A DNA stretch of 64,000 nucleotides from Eucommia ulmoides (lineage: Eukaryota > Streptophyta > Magnoliopsida > Garryales > Eucommiaceae), in the NCBI GenBank assembly GCA_016647705.1, contig CM028334.1:5742546-5806545 (forward strand), in the 5' to 3' direction. The notes under the pieces are model-generated. The model was not told the origin of the DNA. It saw only the letters and a program-made list of their open reading frames with translations, and did no database searches. The first letter of the stretch is position 1. Every line of letters starts with the position of its first letter. The position numbers were made by a program, and so were the translations under genes. Below are positions 23,121-34,160 of the stretch, piece by piece.

Positions 23121-24158
23121 TTATCGTCTAATAAAAAAATAGTTTAATGAATTCAAAACAAAGAAAATTAGATTGGGATTACCATGAGTAGTTGTATTCC
23201 GTTTCTCAATTGCACAATTCACATGTGCAAAGTACCGGCATCCACCACGGCTGTACAACCATCTCTTCTCCTCCATTCTATCACCGCATATGTTGCAAGG
23301 ATACTCAAACCTCGAATACTCTTCGGGAAAAGCATATTCAAGAGTGAGGGGGTGACCATGAAGATTAGGGCTTTCAATGGTGGTCGGCAACACAGCACAA
23401 TCGTGGTGAACCCAGAATCGATGGCATAAGGTGCACAGATAGGAGAGGCCATCGTCGTGTTCTGTGCCGTTGCCATTACATTTGAACGAGGCGGGCAGAG
23501 GCACATGAGTCAAGGGGTGCTGGTGACTTGGGTGCTTCATCTTGTGGCTGCTTGGGTGCTTCATCAACTCAGTGGCACAGTCTGCGTGGAGGTCAAAGCC
23601 ACAGCGTTCACAATGGTAGACCAAACCCCCGCAATCTCTGTTGCAGGCATCGCACCTGTTACAATCCTCAGGAAGCAAAAACATGGTGAGGGGGTGATGA
23701 GGGTGGAGTGGGTGCTCTGTGATCTCGCCTGGCAAGTCGCGGCACCATTTGTGGAACTTAAATTCACAGCCATGGGTGCTGCAACTGTACAAAGGATTGC
23801 CCGTAAATATGGGTAACTCACACAAGCGGCAGTACCAAACGCTCTCGTTGACACCATACTGCTTTTTTTCGTCAATGAACACCAATGAATCGCGATGGTT
23901 ATACAAATGGTGGCGTGGCTGCTCTGTTTTCTTGCTTGAATCGTCGCGGCACTGTTTGTGGAGCTTAAATCCACAGCCATGTCTGCCGCAACTGTACACT
24001 AGATCGCCCGATTTTATGAGACCACCACACCACTCGTAGTAACATTCTTCGTCACCGTACTTGTGTTGTGCTTCCACCAATGAGTCGCGATGGTTTAACA
24101 AATGGTTCAGGTTCCCGATGTACAGGTACGGCATCCTGAATCTCCTGATGAACTGCAC
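23121..24158 (-). CDS. DC1 (cysteine/histidine-rich C1) domain protein, unit A, 345 codons
   Basis: DC1 proteins are a large plant family of tandem zinc fingers, often linked to stress and defence; substrates are mostly unknown. Five domains can be seen, roughly at residues 22-73, 85-139, 153-194, 214-254 and 269-316. The third (HPLTMFLLPEDCNRCDACN, then HCERCGFDLHADC) is canonical. Against unit B, three zinc-ligand cysteines are lost: residue 41 is Tyr, residue 230 is Asn (CNGN for CNGC) and residue 304 is Arg (YSRGGC for YSCGGC). The last 25 residues run past a plausible splice donor (actcatg|gtaatc, near 23182), so the frame probably reads into an intron and the native C-terminus is missing. 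The frame is open but function is doubtful. The many ORFs on the other frames here are shadows. Confidence 0.75.
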   Translation of the reverse strand: MQFIRRFRMPYLYIGNLNHLLNHRDSLVEAQHKYGDEECYYEWCGGLIKSGDLVYSCGRHGCGFKLHKQCRDDSSKKTEQPRHHLYNHRDSLVFIDEKKQYGVNESVWYCRLCELPIFTGNPLYSCSTHGCEFKFHKWCRDLPGEITEHPLHPHHPLTMFLLPEDCNRCDACNRDCGGLVYHCERCGFDLHADCATELMKHPSSHKMKHPSHQHPLTHVPLPASFKCNGNGTEHDDGLSYLCTLCHRFWVHHDCAVLPTTIESPNLHGHPLTLEYAFPEEYSRFEYPCNICGDRMEEKRWLYSRGGCRYFAHVNCAIEKRNTTTHGNPNLIFFVLNSLNYFFIRR

Positions 24159-24903
24159 GATGTAAATATGGGTAACAAATAGCGATAGCGCTCTATCATT
24201 TTTTTTTTCTTTTTCCCTTTTTTCTTTTAAATTTCTTTTTCTTTTTCCTTTGCCTCTTCAACAAATTGATAAGAAACCAAAGAATATTAGTGAATCCTAG
24301 ATTTCATTTTTGGTATCATTTTTTTTTCTTTTTCTCTTTTACTTTTCCTTTTTCTCTTTTTCTTTTTCTTTTCTTTTCTTTTCTTTTTATTCTTTTTCTT
24401 TATTGCTTTTTCTTTTTCTTTGTTTTTATTCTTTTTCTTTATTTCTTTATCTTTATTTTTTTTCTTTATTTCTTTTTCCTTAGATACATTATCTTTTTGC
24501 CATCTTCACATAATTAATAAGAAAACAGAGAACATTAATGAATCCTAAATTTGATTTAAACTGCTATTATGGATTTACATATTTTCCCACTAAAATGGTA
24601 AATTAATTTAATTAAATTCTTAATCTATATCTCTTAGTAGCGTGATAAAACAATAAAAGTATTCCCATTAGAAGGTCACCGTGCTGAGCACAGTCCATTT
24701 TTCATCCAAAATTATTAAATAAATATATATATATATATATTAATTTTGTGCAATTGAAACAAATATGAAACTTGAGGGATTAAATATATAATTTAAAAAA
24801 TCTTTAGGTCCATATAGTCAGCCACCCCTTATTTTAGGGACGAAAAATATAATTTTCTCCAATTTTAATGTAAAAAATGCACTTATGATCCTTAAAGTTT
24901 TAA
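24159..24903. other. Pyrimidine-rich tract and AT-rich flank upstream of the DC1 gene, unit A
   Basis: 24196-24485 is almost only T and C on the plus strand (runs of tttttctttt), which would be a purine-rich tract just upstream of the DC1 frame. The following part has cttcacataattaa and tgatttaaactgctatta, words that recur at about 27236, 27345 and 28505, so the unit contains internal duplications. Shared with unit B (47785-48440). No gene. Confidence 0.6.
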
Positions 24904-26071
24904 GAGTTTTTTATTATATAGTCCCCTATAGAGAGATCATTGAGAAAAAAAATCTTTTTTATATGTTTCTTTAGGATTCAGATCAAATAGTATAATTAAT
25001 TAAATTTTTAGTCCTCCAAAAAAATAAAAACAACACTAAAAAGACATATGTACCCCTGAACAAACTCTCTCTCTTATTTATATTAACTATCACTCACCCT
25101 CTCTCTCTCTCACTCTAAGTTCACTCTCTCTCTAAAGTTGAGCGTTAACACAACTAAATGTGTTGAGCGTTAATACAACTAAATGTATTGGGTTTGTAAT
25201 TGCGTTAACGTTAACACAATTATGTTAAGTGTGCTAGATTGTAATTGTGTTAACGTTAACGTAATAAAATTAAATGTGCTGGGTTGTAATCGCGTTAACG
25301 TTAACGTAATTAAGTTAATGTGTTGGGTTGTATTTGCATTAATATTAATGCAACTAACATTAACGTTAATGCACACAAAACAAATAATGAAAGAGATGGT
25401 AATATGAAACACAAAAAAAAAATGCATTAACGTTAACACACAAAAAAAAAAATGATAAATATTCAAGAAAAAAAATATACAATACGTCTGGTGATAAAAT
25501 GAGTTAACGTTAACGTAATGCACTAACATTAACGTAATGTGTTGGGTTGTATTTGTATTAACATTAATGCAATTAATATTAACGTTAATGCACACAAAAC
25601 AAATAATGAAAAACACGGTAATATGAAACACACAAAAAAAAAGCATTAACGTTAACACACACAAAAAATATGATAAATATTCAAGAAAAAAAATATACAA
25701 TACGTCTGGTGATAAAATGAGTTAACGTTAACGTAATGCACAAACAGATAGATTGAGAGATGATGCGTTAACAAAAAAAAAAAAAAAAAATGGATTCAAC
25801 AACGTTAACGTCAATCCCAATGTAATATTATAATATAGGTAAGTGGTATTTACTTGAACAAGTTACGTTAACGTTAACATCCTTTATTGTTCAAATTTGT
25901 CTTGTTGCATAATGAGAAAATGACAGACTTTGTAAATAAATGTTAACAGGGAGGGCCATAATGAAGGACTTTTTTCTAAAAATTTGGTGGGGTCTGAAAA
26001 CTTAATTGTTCATGTCAGGGGGTCTTTTTTCTCTATTGGGTCTCTATAGATGACTAAAAAATTAATTACCC
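24904..26071. mobile_element. Non-autonomous MULE-type element with GTTAACG arrays (unit A only)
   Basis: 1,168 bp between the 9-bp repeats AAGTTTTAA at 24895-24903 and 26072-26080. Unit B has a single copy of this site (about 48432-48440), which proves the insertion. The ends are imperfect inverted repeats of about 50 bp sharing CTATAGAGA and ttgagaaaaaa/atagagaaaaaa. The middle is built of GTTAACGTTAACG words, and a roughly 220-bp block is tandemly doubled (about 25316-25527 and 25538-25743). The minus-strand ORF 25179-25700 is translated repeat, not a gene. Confidence 0.85.
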
Positions 26072-26080
26072 AAGTTTTAA

Positions 26081-26804
26081 ATAGGTGTACAAGTGATCCT
26101 ATAATTTACTAATTAATATATTTGTCTCTAGAGATTTTACTTTTGTTTCAATAAAGTCCAATTAAAAGCAAAGTTAGCATATTTGAAGTAAAATCAAGTC
26201 ACATGCTTGGCACATGGCCTTCTCAGTTGTCTATTTTGAATCAATTTTATAAAATAAATTGGACCAAAATAATACAAAAAATAAACCTTAAGAGACAAAT
26301 TGCAATAATTAAAATATCAAGAGCCAAAATGAAACATTACTAAAATATTAGGGGTACAAGTGCATTTAGAGTATAAAGTACAATTTACCAAATCCGGCCC
26401 TTGCATGGCCGAATTTGGTATTTGTTTTTCGGGGGGTGGGATATGGGGCCTTTGAATCAATTATATATATATAGATATATTAACAAGTTAAAAAGAGAAA
26501 TAAAAGAATAAATTTAAATGAATGAAAGAAAAAAATTATAATTTTGTATAAAAGTTATATACAAATTTTGTATAAATAAAAAAAAATTATAAATAAAATC
26601 GTTTAAAAATTATTTATGAAATATATAACGAAAAAATAAATTATTTTTAAAAGAAATAAAATTATTTAAAAAACAGATAAGAAAAAAATTTTGAAACCAA
26701 AAACCAAAGCTCTCTCTCACGGTAGTTCTCTTGAGCCAAAAACACCCAAAAAACAAAAAAAAAATTAATTTAATTTTTTAGCAAGAAAGTAGTATCATGA
26801 TGAT

Positions 26805-26836
<32 letters not shown>

Positions 26837-28689
26837 CTGATTGTACGTAATGTGTCCGGACAACTTATGCATATATCGACTAAACATCTCATTAGACGAT
26901 CTTAACGGTGCACTCTCTCATATCGATCTGGTGCATTCAAGATTTAATTTTCGGAGTGTTATCCAAAAGAGTCCAACCCTGGTTGACAATGATGTTGGTA
27001 TTGATATAAGCCAAGCCAATATTATTGAAAATATTTTTCGGTGATGTTTATGGGTCCTCTCTCTCTCTCTCTCTAAAAAAGTTGATCAAAGAATTCTTGA
27101 GCAATGGCCCCTCAAGCTAGCGATATCTCTCTCCTAAATAACTATCATTTTTCTTATTTTTTTCTTTTTTCTCTTTCTCTTTCTCTTTCTCTTTTTTCTT
27201 TATTTCTTTTTATTTTTCCTTAGATATATCCCCTTTGTCATCTTCACAAAATTGACAAGAAAACAGAAAAAATTAGTAAATCCTTTGATTTGATTTAAAT
27301 AGCAATTATTGAGATTTAACATAAAAAGAGCAAACGTTACAGAATCCCTATATTTGATTTAAACTGCTATTATGAATTTGTATATTTTTCTACTAAAATA
27401 GTTAGTTAATTTTGTTAAATTCTTAATCTCTATGTTCTAATATTTCATTTCTATTAGTAATCTTATTCTTATAAGTTATGTGGTATTCCTCTTTGAACCC
27501 ATATTTATCATTAATTATTTATCATTGAACAAATGCCACCTAATTTTTTTTTTGACAATTTTGTTCTGTTCCTGTAAATTTTGTTCTGAAAAATTGAAAG
27601 CAGAAAGGAAATAATTTTTTTTGGGTGGTATCGGTGGCAGATCCTTTAATTTACCCTTAATTTGAAAAAAAAAAAATCATCTACCCAATTGCAACTTGTA
27701 TTGTAGTTCCCCCATTAAAAAATATGAAAGACCCAATACACGCACTTACACTCTTGCTCTCTATCTCTCTATTTGAAAAGCTGACGAAGAAATTCTTGAA
27801 CATTAGCTCCAATAACTAAAGATAGTGATACCTTTCTTCGGTATCAATTTTTTTTTTTTTTTCATTTCCTTTTTCTTTTTTTCATTTTTTTTCCTTTATT
27901 TCTTTTTTTTTTTTTTTTTTTATTACTTTAGTTCTGTTTCTTTATTACTTTATTTCTTTTTCTTTATTTTTTTTCAATTTGCTTTCAACAAATTAATGCA
28001 GCTGCATGGGGTTATTTTTAATTAATTTTTTATCCATCATCTACGTGTTTTTTTACATTATATTTAATTTAGTCGTTTCATCAAAATAGAATAAAATAGG
28101 AGAAAGAATAAAACAAAAAAAACAATATAAAAAATTTCTTGATAGAATGGCTATTCAATTCTCTTTTATTGTTATTCTATGATTGAATTAATAGAATAAT
28201 TATCTTTTACATTTTAATTTTGAGATCAAATTTATTCACAATATATATTTAATTAAAAATAAACATTTTTTCAAAAAATAACTATAAAATATAAATAATA
28301 TTCATATAAAAAATATTTAAAATCTATCAACAATTAAAATCTTTTTGTTCTAAAATTTTTGTTTTCACTTATTTTTTATTAGGAATAGAAACATATTTTT
28401 TTCCTCAAATTTCCACTTCCATTTCCTGTATAGATTTTTTTTTATTCTCTTATTTCTATTTTTGATCCAGAAAAACAAATAGATTTTTTGTTCCCATATT
28501 TTTGTCATCTTCACATAATTAACAAGAAAATAGAGAACATTAGTGAATCCAAGATTTGATTTAAACTGCTATTATGGATTTTTATATTTTTTCATTTAAA
28601 TGGCCAATTAATTTAATTAAAATTTTAATCTATATGTTTTAATACTTCATTTCTATTATTAATCATATTCTTATTAGTTATATGGTACT
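26081..28689. other. AT-rich 3' part of unit A with a small conserved ORF and T/C tracts
   Basis: Shared with unit B at about 48441-48803 and 55560-57726. It holds a dyad caaatccggccc...ggccgaatttgg (about 26390-26420), a TA-rich run (26461-26482), a poly(T) run (26807-26836) and T/C tracts at 27150-27225 and 27845-27975. Segments around 27060-27130 and 27745-27840 are similar to each other (gaagaaattcttgaacatt), so the block itself grew by duplication. Confidence 0.6.
26841..27044 (+). other. Small conserved ORF, unknown, unit A
   Basis: 67 codons, starting just after a poly(T) run: MYVMCPDNLCIYRLNISLDD, ending NDVGIDISQANIIENIFR. The same frame is kept in unit B (55938-56156) with mostly single substitutions and no stop. 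I do not recognise it; it may be one exon of a lost gene. Confidence 0.3.
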
Positions 28690-28749
28690 GAGTTGTTTAC
28701 GTACTAAATGGACTTTTAAAAAAAAATCTGAAAACGGGTCATTTTCGAT
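28690..28749 (+). mobile_element. 60-bp remnant of a MULE terminus at the unit A/B junction
   Basis: GAGTTGTTTACGTACTAAAT and the A-run and ctgaaaacggg that follow match the start of the MULE at 57727, and more distantly the ends of 48812-55551. It is cut at 28749 by the start of unit B. Confidence 0.7.
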
Positions 28750-30650
28750 CTCCTTCCAAGAGTGGGTGTAAGACAACAATGGGCCTCCCATAAAATAAAA
28801 AAAATCAAAAGATGTTGACTTTGGTTGGGCTTAAATTAATGGAGCCCATTGTTATTTACACTTTATATCTGAGTCTAACATAAAATAAAAATAAATAAAA
28901 ATAAAAAACTCCTTTTTTTTAAAAAAAACAAAAATGACTGATTCCTATATATAGTGGGGCTATCATGGTATTTTAAAATTCTATGGGTTTAAATTTATTT
29001 TCTGTTGAGCTTTTGGGGGCCATGCAAAAGATCCCTATTTATAATTAGAGTATTTAGAAATTTCTATAATTATTTTTAAAAAAATTGTATATTAATTAGT
29101 TGAAATTGTTTCTAACTACGGAAAATTATTTCTAATTAGGGAGAATTAGAATTTTCTAGAATTATTCTATAATTTTCTTATATTAATTCGTGAGAATTAT
29201 TTCTAATTAGGGAGAATTAAAAAAAATTATTTACGTATATTAATTAAGGAGAACTATTTCTATAATTTCCATATGCTAATTAGGAGAAATTATTTCAAAT
29301 TAGGGAAGGTTAGAAATTTGTATAATTTTTGTATATTAATTAGTAGAAATTATTTCTAATTACGGGGAAATTATTTATAACTAAGGGAATTAGAAATTTT
29401 TATAATTGTTTCTATAATTTCCGTATATTAATTAGTGGGAATATAAGAACATAAGGTGTTTACTTAAAAATATAAGAATTTTAATTGAATTCTCGTTGAA
29501 ATATAGGATAAAAGTTTTCATTCTCAATAAAATGTATGAATACAAGAATATATTTTAAAGAAAAATAATTTTACAACTACAAGGAAAGAGAGAAACGTCT
29601 AAAATAATAAAAATGCCCCAAAACTAATATATTCAGTCCAATATCTTTGCAAAATATTTGATTATACCAAATTGAAGCCAAATTAAAAAATACGAGAGAT
29701 CAAATGTGTGATCTCTGAAATCTTAAGAGTCATTTAAACACCACTTCAAACTTATAGGGAGAAAATTGACAAAAATAACCCTTCACTACTGAAATTTCGT
29801 ATAATTTTGTTAACAAAATTTGAAATTGGATTATGTTGAAACGAAAATAAAATTAATTTATAGACAAATAAACAACTCTATAAACTTTAGGGGCCAACTC
29901 TACAACTCTATGCAGGATATCGATCTCCATACCTTTTGTTTACTAGCTAGTTTGTTTGTTGTTTTCTTTATTATTTTTTAACTCTTATAAATTTAAAAAT
30001 CGATATAGTGCCTTAAGGCACGTGAAATCTCTAGTGCTAACATAATTTTATCTCTGCTCCATCCCTATTCGGAGTTGCCAGCAACGTCTCAAAATCTCGA
30101 AGTTAGTTCGTCGAAACAAAATGATGTTGGAGTTAATTTCAAAATGATTTTATTTTTTTAATTAAATGTGCAGAGTCAAGTAGTTAATGTGCAGACTTGC
30201 TAACTTATTTTCACCTTCAAACGAGTCAAACTCAACATACAATGTTAGAGCTTGACTCGTGTAAATATACACAAGCACGCGTATGAGCTCGGTTGAAAAC
30301 ATAGGCAAGCACAAATTCAACTTGATCTCAAAAACAAAATTATGTATTTTTAAATTAAAATATAATATAATATTTATAAAATTATTATTTATATAATTTG
30401 CTTTTGAACATATTAGAATAGTTAACGAACATATCAGTTCGCCAAACTCTTTTAATAGATAAATGAGTGTTTTTACCTCGAGTCTAGCTCGAGCTGGACC
30501 CATATTCAAGTTGTAATCTCAATGATTAAGGAATAAATAATTATTTATTTTGATATGAAAAAATTTGAAACTGAAACAAAAAATATGGAGAATTTAGAAG
30601 TAAATTTACTCTTCCAACAATACTCAAAAGAAAAAACTTTGAGAAAATAA
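28750..30650. other. AT-rich start of unit B
   Basis: Counterpart of 8889-10708, with the same attagggagaa-type repeats. A short stretch around 29885-29960 (aggggccaactctacaactc) is not in unit A. No gene. 30650/30651 is the empty site of the unit A Helitron. Confidence 0.6.
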
Positions 30651-31250
30651 TATATATGAAAATACCATTACAATCTCTACTACAAATTCATGCCAAAAAA
30701 TTGGCATGTCCCGGTTCAAGTGTTTTTCTCTTGTTCACTGGTTTAGTGACCTCCCAAACTCTAAATCACCCCCGTTGGTGAAAACTTGGACGCCAACGTT
30801 TTGCTCGTTGCTGGATGTGCAACGTGTAAGTCTCTGGCTCTGACATTCACCACCTATGGATTATGGCTTGCCGATTCAAGCGGATTTACGATTAGGTTAT
30901 GCGATATACCCTAGGATCCTTCAGTTAGTGATGTTAAGAACTAGGTAATTAGTGATATAAACTTTCTAATTAATGATTATGTACATTACTGATTTTATTA
31001 TTTTGGGATTTAAATTACTATTTTGGGCGGATATCGAGGAGGCTTCATTTTGGGCTCACGAATAGTTCGAGCACGGGAGTTGCTCACATATGAATGCGCC
31101 AGACTACTTCATGTTGGCATCCTCGCAGCAAGACGACTTAATTTTTTGGCCATCCTGTTGGCGGCCAACGTTGTTCCGAGCATGAATGTTGGTTAACTGA
31201 CCACTGATTTCCAGGCAACAATCCGACGGGTGATCGTGTGTGGAGTTAAG
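30651..31250 (+). pseudogene. RNase T2 (S-RNase-like) pseudogene, plus copy, unit B
   Basis: Counterpart of 11446-12065. Exon 1 has TWTPTFCSL. The first catalytic His of the HGLW motif is changed to Tyr (cat to tat, near 30855). Exon 2 has FWAHE-stop-FEHGSC followed by MNAPDYF, so the second active-site Glu is kept, while the Trp codon is TAG as in unit A. That stop therefore predates the duplication. The later frameshift after DYF is also shared. The gene was already dead when the block doubled. Confidence 0.75.
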
Positions 31251-31261
31251 AGCTTGACAAG

Positions 31262-31471
31262 AAACATAAACCCTCAGGGTTGCACCGATCACTGGCTGAA
31301 TCGCCGCCTGGAAATCAATGGTCCAATAACCAATTTTTATGCTCAAAATAACATTGGTGGCCAACGGGATGGCCAAAAAATCGAGTCTGCTTGTCGCGTT
31401 GATGAAGTAGTATGTCACACTAATTTGCGAGTAACTCCCATGCTCAAACCATCCGGGAGCCCAAAATTAAA
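31262..31471 (-). pseudogene. RNase T2 minus copy, exon 2, unit B
   Basis: Counterpart of the minus copy in unit A, open over SRLDFLAIPLATNV and IGYWTIDFQAAIQPVIG. The rest of the gene is displaced to 40887-41190 by the Gypsy insertion, which lies in its intron region. Confidence 0.65.
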
Positions 31472-34160
31472 TGTAAAATCTCAATCGTAGGAAGTACGTC
31501 ATTTCAGTGGTATTTTAAAGTAATGGTGAAAATTCAGGGTGAAACTAAGACAATTAAAAATTCAAATAAAAAGTCTAGGGGTCAAATTGGAAATATAGAA
31601 ACAGTAAATCTCAATTTAGGGAGGTAAATTGACATTTAACATTTAAACGAAACTTTCACGGGGTGAAATTGAAAATCTTAGGAACTTTTAAAAGTTGAAA
31701 AGGATTAAAATCAAGGTTTAAAGGAAATTGGGGGAGGAAAGAGCAATTAATGGAAAATGTTTTTTTTTATCATTTATACACACCCACATGCCGACGGTCG
31801 GACGAAACACATGGCCGGCAAGGAATTAGATAAGAGGAACGACGTGGCACGCTTAGACAATTCGAAACCACTAATTTCATACACCGGTAGTGATCAAAAA
31901 ATAGAATCCCATGATCAAGAATCCAAAAATCCGAAAATCTGAAAATCCGAAATCTAGAGAGAGAGAGAGAGAGAGAGCCGACCGGAGTTTGGGGTTTGAA
32001 AAGTAATCGCCGGCGAGGCAGGGTGTTCGGTTATAGGGTTGTGGGCGCGCATGGGCATGCGGTGGTCGACGGAAAGGGTGGTTCGGCATAAGTGGTGGTG
32101 ATCATCGCCGGTCGTCCAGTAAGCGTTCGGTAATGTGTTCGGCTCGTCATCAACTGCGTTTGTGTGAGTTGATCGCCATGATGAAGGATGGCGGAGAGAA
32201 ATAGAGAGAGAGATGGGTCGGCGACAGGGGAAGAGAGAGAAGGGTTCGTCGGCGTCGGGGGTCGGTTCCGGCGGACGACTGAAACAAAACGGAGGCATGA
32301 ATGGTCATGCGACGGTGTGTGGGGAGTGTTCAGCTGCTGTTGTGTGTGTGTATGTGATCGCTGGTGTGGTCGCCGGTAGGGTCTTCGTCGATAGTGAGGC
32401 CGCCGATCGGTGAGGTGAAAGAGAGCGCATCAGAGACGTGAAACCAGAAATCCGAGAGAGAGAAGAAGGTTCGGCTCGGTTGGTTCGGCAGAGTGTTCGG
32501 TGTAGGGGTGTTCCTCCGGCAGTGACGGTGGCCTGGGTGTTCCGGAGATGGGTGTGCAGTCGACGGTGTGCTGGTCGTTCGGCGGTGGCTGGTTTTGTTC
32601 AGGGAATAGCTGTGAGAAAGAAAAGAAACAGAAGAAGAAAAAAAAGAAGAGAAAAAAAAAAAGAAGGAGAAAAGAGGAGAAATTGCAGAAACCACCCCAG
32701 AAAAATCCAAAACCCATCTCGTGGTCGCCAAACGTTTCGGAAACAGGTGAAACCTCAATCGATTATAAATTCTCGCTAAATTAAATTTTAGTTAGTGTTA
32801 CGAATCCTAAAATCATAATAATTTCGTAACAATTAATTAATTTTAAGTACGTGGTATATAAAATTAGTAACGATTCGGAATATAGGATCCCCATTGTATG
32901 ATTAGGATGCCTTAGATAAGATATTAATTTAGAATCTGCCACTATTAGGTTCGCAGGCACTGGCGTCCAGATAAAGTGTGATCAGGGTCAGTTTGGCAAA
33001 ACGGATATCGAGGTGAGTGTACTGTCTTCTTGCCAGACTATTTTTCTATAAATATATGTGATGAGATATGTGATTATTTAAACTGTATGAATTTATAAAT
33101 AATATGGATCAAGCAGGATTTGAATAATTTGGTAAATTGGATTTCGATGGTTTTCAAAAAGGAAGGTGAAAAATGAATTTCTGCTGGATTTTGGTGAAAT
33201 CAGACGGTGTTTTTAAAAGAAAATAGAAAACATCGGTTTTTTAGAAATGCCGGGTTTTTCTAAAAATAAAGGGTGGAAAAGTGATTTTATTAAAATCAGA
33301 CGTTTTCCTTAAAAGAGAGTGTGATATATGATTTCTGGATTTAAAAGTTGGTTTTGAGAAAAAAGAGATAGACGTGGTAATTAGACGATAATTATTGGGT
33401 TGTGATTCCATGATGCTGTATCTGATTTTGACGATGCCATAGATATTTCTCCCCGTAAAAGGGGTGGATTATATTTCTCCCCGTAGGGGGTGTGGATTAC
33501 ATTTATCCCCGTAAGGGGTGTGGATTATATTTCTCCCCAAAAAGGGGTGTGGATATTTCATAGGAAGGCATTCATATGAATGTTACGGTACCGTTGCAAC
33601 TCCCGATCGTGAGGTTAAAAGGATTACTAGGACTGGCTAGTGTGTGTGTGTTGGAGGTGTGTGTTTGAGATTGGTGCTTAAAGTGTGGTATTTTACGTAT
33701 ATTGGTTGATTTGATATTATTTATTATGATAATTGGTAGGACTTTATACTAGATGAAACTTATCTATATCGCTTTATTGTCATTGCTTATATACTTGTGC
33801 TTGATCCATACTAGATTATGGAAATATTTAGAAAATAATAATATTTTTGAAATGCTTTACTAAGAAGGCTGTACACTCGCAGGTACAACGGCTAGGAGTC
33901 GGTCCCCTACTGGCACTAGGTACAGCTGCGTGATGGAGTCATAGAGGTATTTGAGAGAAACTGTCCAAGACGAACCTGTAAAAGGTTCATAGATGAATAC
34001 TGTTTGTTAGGTTAAAATTGGGATGGATGTGTCCCCCATTTAAATGTTTGTATTATATGGTGGGAACATATTGTCTTTCATTTGGTTGTTTGGGCATTGG
34101 TGATGTCATGTTGTAGTCACGCCAGCCCCGGGATGACGGGTTCCGGGACGGGTTGTGACA
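31472..34160 (+). repeat. 5' LTR of the Gypsy element (2,689 bp)
   Basis: TG...CA ends. It holds GA-rich runs (31958-31976), a G/C-richer stretch 31980-32740 that gives spurious ORFs on both strands, and a 28-bp minisatellite (33444-33558). It differs from the 3' LTR by scattered substitutions and by lengths of simple repeats. Confidence 0.9.
33444..33558. repeat. 28-bp minisatellite in the 5' LTR, four units
   Basis: Unit of the type tttctccccgtaaggggtgt plus ggattata, each with the dyad ccccgtaagggg. The 3' LTR has five units at 40141-40286, so copy number changed after insertion or in the reverse-transcription template. Confidence 0.85.

Larger units (their letters stand above)
8889..28749. 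repeat. Unit A of a large tandem segmental duplication
   Basis: The sequence starting ctccttccaagagcggg at 8889 recurs, slightly diverged, at 28750. Similarity then continues in the same order through RNase T2, F-box, TRIM, MULE-type element, MITE, DC1 gene and the following AT-rich blocks. Unit A ends at 28749 directly against the start of unit B, so the copies are head to tail. Net of unit-specific insertions (Helitron 737 bp, Copia 5.3 kb, MULE-type 1.2 kb) the unit is about 12.7 kb. Its last 60 bases (28690-28749) are a piece of MULE terminus that continues only at the end of unit B. Confidence 0.9.

Noticed and set aside
23184-24039. ORFs of 80-120 codons on the plus strand and other minus frames across the DC1 gene (also 46942-47633)
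   Set aside because: Shadows of the DC1 frame, which alone shows the zinc-finger pattern.
24266-24517. Phe-rich ORF (FFFF runs) as a membrane protein
   Set aside because: Direct translation of the T/C tract; the same holds at 27825-28025 and 56791-56994.
25179-25700. 173-codon minus-strand ORF
   Set aside because: Translation of GTTAACG repeats and T-rich tracts (NVNxxxxINVN, FFF runs) inside a transposon.
32188-32784. Long open frames on both strands in the Gypsy LTRs (also 38817-39483)
   Set aside because: They lie in a G/C-richer LTR segment, are rich in Ser, Pro, Arg and simple repeats, end in poly(A)/poly(T) tracts and have no domain. LTR sequence, not genes.
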